Source: Siphonodentalium dalli
Taxonomy: Eukaryota; Mollusca; Scaphopoda; Gadilida; Siphonodentaliidae
DNA length: 64,000 bases
Assembly: GCA_032622095.1 (NCBI GenBank)
Contig: CP136064.1
Location: 174,600,310 to 174,664,309 of the forward strand
Direction of reading: 5' to 3'
The translations under genes and the position numbers were made by a program. Below are positions 1 to 11,200 of this stretch, one piece after another (position 1 is the stretch's first letter; every line of letters starts with the position of its first letter). The notes beneath the pieces are model-generated. The model did not search any database. It was not told where the DNA came from and worked only from the letters and a program-made list of their open reading frames with translations.

Positions 1-1260
1 TCAAAATTTAATCCATTAGCACTGGCCACAGGTCGTACTTTTCGTCTGATCATCATGAAATTTGTCATGGATGATAATATTGACATGTAGATGGGAACGA
101 GTAATTTTGGGGTCATTCGGCCAAAAAACATGGTCGCCAGCAGCCATCTTGGATTTTACTCTTTGTATGACTAAATCCTTTAGCACGGGCTACAGGTTGT
201 ACCTTTAGTCTGATCATCATAAAATTTGTCATGAATGTTAATAATGACATGTAGATGGGAACGAGTCGTTTTGGGGTCATTCGGCCAAAAAATATGGCCG
301 CCAGCAGCCATCTTTGATTTTACTCTTTGAATGACTAAATCCTTTAGCACGGGCTACAGGTCGTACCTTTAGTCTGATCATCATAAAATTTGTCATGGCT
401 GTTGAAATTGGAATGTAGATGGGAACGAGTCATTTTGGGGTCATTCGGACAAAAAACATGGCCGCCAGCGGCCATCTTGGATTTCAAAATTTAATCCATT
501 AGCGCAGGCCACATGTCGTACTGTTCGTCTGGTCATCATGAAATTTGTCATGGATGTTAATATTGACATATAGATGGGAACGAGTAATTTTGGGGTCATT
601 CGGCCAAAAAACATGGCCGCCAGCAGCCATCTTGGATTTTACTCTTTGTATGACTAAATTCTTTAGCACAGGCTACAGCTCGTACCTTTACTCTGATCAT
701 CATAAAATTTGTCATGGATGTTAACAATGACATGTAGATGGGAACGACTCATTTTGGGGTCATTCGTCTGAAAACATGGCCGCCAGCAGCCATCTTGGAT
801 TTTACTCTTTGTATGACTAAATTCTTTAGCACGGGCTACATGTCGTACCTTTAGTCTGATCATCATAAAATTTGTCATGAATGTTAATAATGACGTGTAG
901 ATGGGAACTAGTCATTTTGGGGTCATTCGGTCAAATAACATGGCCGCCAGCAGCCATCTTGGATTTTACTCTTTGTATGACTAAATTCTTTAGCATGGGC
1001 TACAGGTCGTACCTTTAGTCTGATCGTCATAAAATTTGTCATGGATGTTAACGATGACATGTAGATGGGAACGACTCATTTTGGGGTCATTCGGCCGAAA
1101 ACATGGCCACCAGCAGCCATCTTGGATTTTTACTTTTCTCTTCATGTCTATAAACTAGTATTAGACATTCAACTTTCCACATTCCTAATCGCTCCATTGA
1201 CTGTAATACATTAAATTATTCCCTTTCCAAGTTGAGCTACGGTGTCATTGACACTTTCAT
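1..1260. mobile_element. pearl/Helentron-like element A: seven-plus ~165-bp tandem units (left end outside window)
   Basis: The unit contains GACATGTAGATGGGAACGAG, then a CATGGCCGCCAGCAGCCATC block, recurring near 80, 246, 413, 566, 730, 893 and 1059. The unique tail ends with AAGTTGAGCTA and the hairpin AGTGTCATTGACACT (here with one mismatch). The same tail closes the copy ending at 12231. Short ORFs in the array are artefacts of the periodicity. Confidence 0.75.
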
Positions 1261-1264
1261 TTAT

Positions 1265-1690
1265 AATTTTCTGTATGAGGGTACCTTCATGGTGTAATCA
1301 ACTCCTCCTACAGTTTTCATCCTAGAGATTTGAAACTTCAGAATATTGTTTCCAATATATTGAAGATGTGCAACATGTATATAGATGACGGAAAAAATAT
1401 TTTTTGACAGAGTTATTAACCTTTTTCGACTTAGAAAATTTCAACATTTTTAATAATCTTCTGTATTAGAGTACCTTCGTGGTGTAATCAACTCCTCCTA
1501 CAGTTTTGATTGTAGATATTTGAAACTTCAGAGTATTGTTACCTAGAATATTGGAGATGTGCAACCTGTATACATATATATAGATGACGGAAAAATGATT
1601 TTTTACGGAGTTATTAACCTTTTTTCGACATTTTTTTTTATTTCTTCCACAAAGCGGCATCGACTTGCCACGTTTTTGCGGGGACACTCT
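1265..1690. repeat. two ~185-bp tandem units
   Basis: GTGTAATCAACTCCTCCTAC and GAGTTATTAACCTTTTT occur twice, spaced about 190 bases. Unit content (cgacttagaaa, gagttatt) resembles the other tandem-repeat elements listed here. Confidence 0.6.
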
Positions 1691-2412
1691 GGTCAGCTGA
1701 CCTTTTATTTATTTATTTATTGTATAAGCACTATTTTTATCCATTTTATTTCACCCCTGTGTGGTCCCTCACATGTTTGTAGTCTAAAACTTTGATCATG
1801 TTCCAGCATGAAGTAAACAACAGGACCATAGTAGTCAGTGCCTCAAGCAGAAGTCTTCTAAAAGCAGGAGGATGAATTAATGAACACCGTAGCATTCAAT
1901 TTAGTTTTCCTCTTATGTCACGATATTACCATAAATGTTGAGAGTGACATTAAACCCCATTATAAACTAACTAACTGAAAGGCTACCGTGATGTGCCTAC
2001 TTCAGAATTGATGTAGGTAAACATTATATATAGGTTACCAGTAATAACCTTTGATAATTACATGGATCACTTCATTTGTTGTAGTATTTTGCCATCGGTT
2101 TCCAAAAGGCTAATGTATTTAAATAGGATAATTGCAAAAGGGCTTGAAGTTAACGTTGAGTGTAGGCAATGTCACTATAAAGTTCCCAATATTTAATGAT
2201 ATTTCCTACTCAAAATGCATTTAGATTGATATTTTTCACCGAGATGTATTAGATATATAAATTGTAAGTAATAATCTCGGTATCCTAATATAATTAAACA
2301 ATTTGAAGGCATCATGCTGAATCACTAACTGTTCAAAATCATGAAGCAATATATGAGTTTGTGAATTCACATGATGCTTTTATACTATAATTACATATAC
2401 CTTATTAATTAA
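1691..2412. other. no feature recognised
   Basis: AT-rich sequence with no convincing exon or repeat end. Confidence 0.5.
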
Positions 2413-2854
2413 AGGCCCACTTAATTTTCGAACCACCAGATCACATTATATACAACATATTCCATATTATATACCATTTGAAAGGGGAAGCTCCAAAACA
2501 TTGTATTATCAACTGATCCGATCGAATAAACAGGGAACATATTGTTTTTGTCAAGGTACTGACGTGTGTTCTGTGATTAATTTTGATCCAGACTGTACTA
2601 TAAAGTCTATTATTCTCAATGGAAAGGGAATAACTCTATCTCTTATTTGTATTCTGATGCATTCTGGGTTGACAAGGGGGAATTCTTGGAATGAATCAGA
2701 GAATCTCTATCACTCGGTGGACACTCCAAGGCCACAGCTGTTCCATATTTTAGTGGAATATATATATTTTTGGTTCCTCTTCCAAATGGTATATAATATG
2801 GGATATGTTGTGTATACATAATGTAATCTGGTCATTCGAAAATTAAGTGGGCCT
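2413..2854. mobile_element. TTAA-flanked MITE with AGGCCCACTTAATTTTCGAA ends
   Basis: Inverted ends of 20 bases with TTAA on both sides (2409-2412, 2855-2858). One copy of the 48-bp unit that is amplified at 53465 lies at its left end. TTAA targeting fits Kolobok or piggyBac type; the 5'-AGG end favours the former. Confidence 0.65.
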
Positions 2855-3540
2855 TTAATTACCAAATATGAATGATAAACAGTCATGGGGAGGGGGAACT
2901 TGGGCCATGTTAGAAGCTTTTAGTGAATACGTTGAGAATGTCATAAATAATAATCAATTCATTTCACAAGAGGAAAAAGCTCAATTTGTAGTATTGAGAT
3001 GTTACTATTCTGCAGTTGGAATGTGTATGACTGGGACAAAAGAGGCTCAATTTTTTTTTAATGAAATCCACCTTCCCATCTCAATTGTCTGATCTATCAT
3101 TCTATAGATTTGCTTATAATTATCATACAACAATTCTATAGTTGTCAGTGTAAACTTGAAGGTCAATACAATTTAATTGTTTTTTACTGAATTGATTCTC
3201 TCATTGATTGATCAGTTATTCATTTAGAGAGGTGTTTTAATAATACAAGTGCAGAAGACATACATGTATTTCTGTAGGATTTCTAGTCAGTCGTTTGGAG
3301 GGAATGTTCAGACATTAGGGAGGTTTAGTTTGTAAAACTTCAAACTTTAATTGCTATAGAAATATTCTTGGCGTGAAAGCACCTGGTGATATACCTGCGT
3401 GAAAACTTGACGTATGCCGATAAGTTGCTTGCTAACAAATTTAATGCTTATTAAGATTCATGTCTCAAAAGTAAACTTCATGTCCTTTCATAAGTGATTT
3501 TGGGTGGATAAATGTATCTTACACTTGGTTGTCTTGTAAA

Positions 3541-3690
3541 CTCTTTCATGATGGGAGATGCGCTGGTGCAGCATTGATCAAAGATTCCTGTGCCAGTGTT
3601 TCCTCTTATATATGCGAGTCTCTCGTAGGCAGCCTCACATATTTAAGAGAATGTACCATTGACCATTTACGAGCATGTACCATTGACTTC
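3541..3690. mobile_element. fragment of the CCCTTTCATGA double-hairpin MITE
   Basis: Left end and first hairpin are recognisable (TTTCATGATGGGAG, CTTATATATGCGAGTCTC); the rest is replaced by the element starting at 3691. Confidence 0.5.
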
Positions 3691-4565
3691 AAGTCTGAAT
3701 TTAGCGTGCCTGACATTTGCAGAATGAGGTCCCAGAGGGTGAATTTAGTGACGCTACCCTGCATGGCAGGCTAGCATCACCAAATTCACCTGTTTGGGAC
3801 CTCATTCTGCTTCAGCCTCATCTTCTGAGAAGTCTCAACTTAACATTGTTCAAGGCTTAAAATTCGTATGAGAATCAGTATGTCTGCTTTGTTATATAAA
3901 GACATCATATCATAGCTACGGGATTAGACCAGGGTTTTTTTTTCAATTGATTAACAGTAAATTTTTCAAAATTGAAAGCTATACATGTAAAATAAATATT
4001 GCAATTCTCCAATCCTGTCCTGTTACATTCACATCAACTCATGAAGATACAGGGAGAGGGTAAACTTTTAAAAGATATTACTGTTGAGAAATTGACTCAT
4101 TGTATTGAATTTTCAAAATTTACCTGGGAGATGGCCTTCAAACGATCTCTAACATGGATCGAGTAATACAAAATATCCCCCTGTCAACCAACTTGTAGTA
4201 TAATCAGTATTTTATTTTGATTCTCGTACCCTCAAACTTGTGAATCAGCTTTGATTCTCGCAAAAATGGATAGATTGTAAGGCATGTTGTTTTTAGTAAC
4301 TTTTTCCCTTTGTTCAGTTTCTATATCCCCTAATTTGCAGAAGATAAATTGCATAATTGATGTGACTAATGGGTGAACATCACCAACTTCAACTGGGGAA
4401 CTTCAATCTGATCACAGGTCTCCCATAGTAGTTGAGGCCAAAGTAGAATGAGATCCCCAGAGGGTGGATTTGGTGAAGCTAGCCCACTATGCAGGATAGT
4501 GTCACTAAATTCACCCTCATGGGGACCTCATTCTGCAAATGTCAGACACACTAAATTCAGACTTG
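3691..4565. mobile_element. 875-bp element with AAGTCTGAATTTAGCGTGCC ends
   Basis: Long inverted ends (TTTGCAGAATGAGGTCCC, then the 90-bp palindrome GAGGGTGAATTTAGTGA...). Each end is itself a palindrome around GCTACCCTGCA. The interior (3820-4440) has no gene. Confidence 0.65.
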
Positions 4566-5173
4566 ATTGACTTTGATACATACATTATTTATCTAGTTCA
4601 ACTATTGCTAGTGCTTGATACGATGCGATACGATTTATTTGCATAAACACCAATAAAGGCAGTATGCTAACAATACAATTCATAATAAAACAAACAATTA
4701 CATGTGAACATGGCATGTCTAGCTATAGGTATTTTATTGTGTGATGGCAAGCATAATATTCATGTTATGATATGTGTTTGATTTAATATTATTTGCTGAA
4801 TTTGTGTTGTTTGCCTTTTAAGGAACCAAAAAGTTTGATGATAAAGTTATTGATGGTCCTGTCTGATTTTTGTCCATATGCAGGGGAGGAAATGTGCCTA
4901 CTTATATCGAATATATTATCAGCTTTCGTAAAAAATTTCAAGCAACAGTAAGAAAAGTGTATTTATTTGACAAGAAACAGCTTTTTTATACCGCTATGTA
5001 TATATGTCATACCCGGTATGAAATTCAGCCCCATGTACGCCCTGTCATTTGAAACACAAACATTTTTAGGCCCCGTAGCATTTTCAAAACCGGAAGCCTG
5101 ATACATGTGTTGATATACATGTATTTCATTCCAAATAATTTCAATTATTAATGATTTTCTCTCTATTTTTCAG
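4566..5173. other. FOXJ intron upstream of exon a, no recognised element
   Basis: AT-rich. I looked for an earlier FOXJ exon here and found none with both splice sites and an open frame. Confidence 0.5.
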
Positions 5174-5273
5174 CCTCCTACCCCAGCATCATTTGTAGAC
5201 AGCAATCCTTCATTTGAGGATTTAAGTGCTTCTATCAAGAGTCTATATAAGTCAGTTTTTGAGAACAACCAGG
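5174..5273 (+). CDS. FOXJ3: FOXJ2/3 exon a (first visible coding exon)
   Basis: A pyrimidine-rich acceptor ending tttttcag precedes the exon and gtatgtg follows it. It encodes 33 codons plus one base, starting PPTPASFVDSNPSFEDLSAS and continuing IKSLYKSVFENNQ. The S-F-E-D-L-S-x-S-x-x-S-L-Y-K-S-V-F pattern is a FOXJ3 family block after the forkhead domain. It starts in phase 0 and ends in phase 1, fitting the next exon. Confidence 0.88.
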
Positions 5274-8200
5274 GTATGTGCAAGGTTTATTGTTAAATCG
5301 TGCCTTATTTTTATATCTCATAAAATTTTACAAAGCATTTTTCACAAAATATGTTAATATGCTAACTTGAATTGATTTGTTCTTGAAGGACCTATATTAT
5401 ATTTTATCTGCCACCATAGATCTACTTCTACTGCCTACTTAAAGCCTGCTTAATAAATGTTACATTTGTTACATCAACGTTGCTTTATTACAGGGTTCAT
5501 ACGCGAGTCTGGAATCCTGAAAAAGTTATGGAATTCAAAAATTTCGATTCAATACCCTTGAAAAGTCTGGAAAATGGGACCTTTTTTCACCCTACTATGG
5601 GAAAAGTCTTGAAAATAAGCTACCCCGAGATTCAAGGTCTTGAAAAGTCATGGAATATCCCCAAGGCCGAGTTCTTGGGTAAATAAATGTAAGCTTGCGG
5701 TACCATCTCTGTAGTCATAGTTGAACTACACGTTTTATGGAATGTCGAAACACCAATTGTCTCCCTTACCGGAACTCCAGTTTGGCCGCTAAATAATTCA
5801 GAATTTGACCTAAATAGTAATAGTAAACAAATATGCCTGGAAACTGTGTCTTCCGTGACAAATGGGTCACGGATATGTGGTTTGAAGCATGGATAGATCG
5901 GGTACCAGAGAACCAGATGAAGGCGAAATGCCAACTGGGTGTTAAATCCAGAAAGTTAATAGATATTGCCAACATGGGCGAAGCGGCACTCATCAGCCAC
6001 GCTAAATCAAAAACTCACATGGATGGCATAACAACCATGAAAAGTAACGGCACGAAGAGGGCAGATTTTCAGCTTAATTAGTTAAATGCATCTTTGCAGA
6101 TAAAGGGCTCATTTTAACTACCGTATATGTGTGCTCTGTTTAAACAACCTGGAATTTATATATTGGTCTTCCTCATTGTTTAGCTAGGTTCGAGGTATGG
6201 AAAAGTAATGGAATTTTTTCACTGAAAAGTCTTGGAAAATTTGTCCGAAAGTCTTGAAAAAGTATGGAAAAGTTATGGAATTTTACTCTCAGCTAGATGT
6301 ATGGACCCTGTATTAGGTAAATGTTGTTTTATTATACTCCCAACACCGAAGGAAATGGTGGGTATACTGGATTACATGCATCCAACCTCCATCTGTCCGT
6401 CCGTCTGTCAAGCCATCCTTTCGGGCAGATATCTCAACCCCTGGTTGTCAAATCTCAAATGAAATTTGGTTTGACGTTCACAACTATGAGCACATCAATT
6501 GAGTGTTCAATCGTTTTGTTTGGACTTTCCATTCTAGAGTTATTCATCTAAATGTTTATATGATCTGGAAATGTTTTTTTTTGTCAATCCGAACAGATAT
6601 CTCCACCACCGGTTGTTGGATCTCAATGAAATTTGGAATGGATGATCACTACTTATGAGGACATTCAGTGGAGTGTTTATTTGTTTTGTTCAGGTTTTCC
6701 GTCTAGAGTTATTCATCTTTGTTATAAGGTAATGTTTGTGTTTTGTCCATCTGAGCCGATATCACAGCCACAGTTTGTTGGATTTCAATGAAATCTGTTA
6801 TGGATGTTTACCACTATCAAGACATTCAATAGAGTGTTCAATTGTTTGGTTCAGGTTTTCCATTCTAGAGTTATTCATCTTTGTTTATCTGAAATTGTTG
6901 ATTATTTTTGTATGACTGCCTGAGTATCTCAGCCAAGGGTATATGACCACACTAGGCCGTGTACCACCGGTGACAGCCTAGCTCTTTGTTATGTTACTAC
7001 TACTACTTTCATGACATAATTATATATGCAAATTGTGCAGGTTACTTGGGACAATGTCGACTAATGTAAATTACACATGTGATTTGGAACTTTTCTCATC
7101 CCTAATTCAGGAACCAGCCTGGAGGGTGACTTGATAGAATCTTCTCCCTAAAATGTGCCACTTCTCCCTATTTTTGTCCCCTTTGTTGTTTTACAAACAT
7201 TCATAGAATTTATATTATTTCACATGAACCCACATTGAAGGCCTTTGGTTCATTTAATTCATTTTTAGCTCAACTTTACTTTGTAAAGTTTGAGCTATTG
7301 CCATGGCTTTGTCGTCCGTCGTCTGTGTGTGCGTATGTACGTGATGCGTCAACAATACAGGCTACAGGTCGTACCTTTGATCGGATCATTATGAAATTTG
7401 TCATAGCTGTTGACATCAACATTTAGACTGGAAAACATGACCACCAGCAGCCATCTTGGATTTTACTCTTTGTATGACTAAATCCTTTAGCACGGGCTAC
7501 AGGTCGTACTTTTAGTCTGATCATCATAAAATTTGTCATGGATGTTAACAATGACATGTAGATGGGAACGAGTCATTTTGGGGTCATTCGGCCAAAAAAC
7601 ACGGCCGCCAGCAGCCATCTTGGATTTTACTCTGTGTATGACTAAATCCTTTACTGCTTATTTTTTACACTCCTTTTTAATCTCTCTATTCATTGCTCAT
7701 CACACAAAAATTACCTTCTTTACAGAGTTGAGCTACAGTGTCATTGACACTTTCATAGTGATGTTCTTATTCGCTATAATGGTTTTATAAATGGGCTCTT
7801 GTGTTGCATAATACTTATTGGAACTTAGAAAGGTGATGTTGAGGTGTGAATTGGAACTTCAGCCATTGCTCCCTGATAACAATCCACTTATCCATTATAA
7901 CCAAACAGGGAGAAATATATTCTCCCAATTATAAGCCTCTAGGCTGGTTCCTACCCTAATGCACAGCAGTTGATACAAAATGGGGAAAACAGGAAATGTT
8001 TTGTTTTGTTCTGAAACATCTATAAACTATTAGGACAAGTTAAGTTTCAAACAAGGATCACTTGGATTCATAACTATAATGGCGTCATTGACAAAAAGAT
8101 GAAACCTTTTGGAACTTTTCGTACACAAAGTTAAAGTTTTGAGCAATGGATAATTATATAATGTAGCTATTAAATTCTGTCACTAAACTGTTTATGTATG

Positions 8201-11200
8201 CTCGGGGGAGTTGGCCTCTATATTGGACTTGGCAGATCCTTGACCAATAGTTGATCAAGTCCCCCCTCACAGATATAAACAGCTTAAGCGAAGACATTAG
8301 CTACTTATTTTAGATGAAACAGTATTTGACTCCTCTTAACCTTTCTATACTAAATACTCAATGATGAGTGGTTACCTTAGGAAATGTTCATATAATTAGT
8401 TCAACAAATGACCTATAACAAACAACCATTGAATATGAATCATTCTGCTCTTGTATCATCTGTTTTTTTTCTTTTATTACCTGAAATTCCCTACAAATGA
8501 ATAATAGACTGTTCCAATGTTTACTTTTATAAATGAATGGGAGAATCCATTCAGAATAAACAGGGGTAAAGCCCTTCCACAAGGTGCATAACATGAGTAT
8601 CCTCAAATAAAAAACACATCCTTTGCATAGTGCCATTAAGTTTAGCAAATTAGTTATTTTTTGTTGACCGAAAGCTATATAAATATAAGAATGAATACAA
8701 TATTGGTGTGGCTTATTGAGAAATATGCTGTTGGTTTTCCTTAAGTCACACTTAGTGTGAAAGCTTAAATGAAACCAAGACCTAGCTTCGCAGTGGGTAA
8801 ATGTGCAAAATTACGTTAAAGTTATAAAAGTCTGTAAAAACACCACAACTAAGAAGAACACAAAGATATAGATACACTTTGTTCTTAATTAATTATTTTA
8901 AGTTCTCCAATAACATCATTTCGCTTTTTTAAACCCATTGTTCTGTAAACAAAACTGTTACAGTGATGTGTCAACAAATACAGGTATCACTAATTGTGTA
9001 GTAAGGCCACAGGAAGTTGATTCTCTGTTTCTCAGACACTTTTTTTCCCAAAGCAGGCAGGCAGGCAGATTTTTATATTTATTTTTTATGGCCAAAATTT
9101 ACCGGCAGGCAGGTTTTTATTACCATATTTTATGACCAAAATTTCCCGGCAGGCAGGTTTTTATTTGTTTATCAAAGTGTTAACAAAGTTTTTTCCAATA
9201 ATGTCGACACTATCCTTGCTGAAACCAATTTTTTTTTCTTCCAAATATTCTAGAAATTTTTTGGTGAGTTCATGGATTTATTTATGGATTTGTCCAACTT
9301 TGGAAGCTGGGTAGTCTTTTCCATAAGTACACTGAATGCAGACTTCGTTGGTGCATCCGCACTGGTAGTTGCACGTTGACAAGTACTTGAAGTATTGGTG
9401 GTCACCGTGATTTTAAAATAAAATCCAAAAATGTCTGCAACTTGTGTGGCTTTCAGTTCAGGTGAGACGAAATCGAAGTCTGATGTTTTGTTTTTTCCAA
9501 CAGAAATGGATTTGATGCTTCCGCCGTGTTGGGACGTTATCCGTTCCGATAAATTCCGACATGTTTCATCGATCTCAACACTCACTATAGTCCAGGGGAT
9601 AACATATTTGTTGCCGTCCCACACGGAAACATTCAGAATTGCAACCATTGTTCTAGCGGAAGTAGATCGGGCGCGTTCGATTAAGATTCCGGACATCGGC
9701 TTGTTCGATCTATTAAAAGATTGGGAGATAGAGTTGCGCCTCTTTACCCACACCTGTTAACAATGGTCGATTGCGAACTTCACGGATTGCGAGCGGCGGG
9801 ATGGATTATACTTTTTATTTTTGGTAGGCTATAAAAAGTACACAGCGGCGTATTTTTTCGGGGGGGCGGCGGTGTCTGAGAAACAGAGAATCAACTTCCT
9901 ATGCCCTAAGTTAAAATATTTTTTTGTCTGAATTTATTTTTCAATGCTTTGACCTTTTCCATTGGTAAATGTCAAGTTTAGATTGTACTTTGGTATGTTA
10001 TTGGAATATTTTGACATTGATCGGTAATGCCACTGTAATAGTAATGTTTACATAACAATGGTTTCAATATGTGCATCTTGTTATTGGAGAGCTATTAGTA
10101 ATGAAAATTAGAACAAAGATGATATATGTTTAAATGTACTTTTTGATGATAGTTGTTACAGACTTTTAAGAAAATTTATCTTGTATCATATGAAACCACT
10201 TTGATTACATTGGGTCCCTTTAAAAGCTGACTTTCCCATATTTCTCATGCTACAAAGAAGTTTAAAACACTGGGGTATTCAGATTTGCATAGCAGTTAAT
10301 CTTGCTCAAAGAAATAAAAAAATTTATTTTTCATATCCAATTTGGCAAGGTGCCCATGTTTATGAATTACAGGTATCGGGTACATGTATTGCTGATGTTG
10401 GCAGAATCATTTTAGTATGTTTTGTTAATTATTAATTCACTTCGAATTAAGGAATAAATATTTAAATTTTATCAGTAAGGAGAGGTGTTGTGCAGAAGAT
10501 GTTATTTGCATATTTAAATATTTCAGCCTTTATTTGATATATTTACATGTATTTACATATGACATATTCCATCCGATGTAGTTATCTGTCATCATTTTCT
10601 CTCATATGCTTCTACATGTACCAGTATAATTATCTAGTGCATTGACCACCCTCTAGTGCACCTTGCTTGTAGCAACTTAAAAGTTGAATCAATAACACGT
10701 TTCAAGTTCTGAAGGCGTAAAAGTATATTATTCTCTAGTGGCTAAATCATAGCTGAAATACATTTTTAGCTCAACTTACTTTGTAAGTTTGAGCTATTGC
10801 CATGGGTTGGCATCCGTCATCCGTGTGTGTGTGTCCGTGTGTGCGTCAACAATTTCCTTTGGCGCGGGCTACAGGTCATACCTTTGGTCTGATCATTATG
10901 AAATTTGTCATGAATGTTGACATTGACATGTAGATGGGAACGAGTCATTTTTGGGTCATTCGGCCAAAAAACATGGCCGCTGGTGACCATCTTGGATTTC
11001 AAAATTAAATCCATTGGCGTGGGCTACAGGCCGTACTATTCGTGTGATAATCATAAAACTTGTCATGAATGTTGAAATTTATATGTAGATGTGAACGAGT
11101 CATTTTAGGATCATTTCAGCCAGAAAATATGGCCGCCAGCAGCCATCTTGGATTTTACTCTTTGCATGACTAAATTTTTTGGCATAGGCTACAGGTCGTA

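Larger units (their letters stand above)
8790..10218. mobile_element. relative of the 28652 element split by the Harbinger at 9005
   Basis: The left half (GTAAATGTGCAAAATTACGT...AACTGTTACAGTGATGTG) and right half (TTTTCAATGCTTTGACC...GGGTCCCTTTAA) flank 9005-9906. Joining them at TAA restores the repeat. Confidence 0.55.

Noticed and set aside
1-1135. CRISPR-like regular repeats
   Set aside because: Units of ~165 bp are contiguous and diverged without short spacers, in an animal genome; it is a tandem-repeat element.
2501-2821. 106-codon plus-strand ORF
   Set aside because: Lies wholly inside the TTAA MITE 2413-2854 and resembles no transposase.
2868-3092. Plus-strand frame with SQEEKAQFVVLRCYYS
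   Set aside because: Looks partly protein-like, but has no splice sites, domain or neighbouring exon, so cannot be supported as FOXJ or any other gene.
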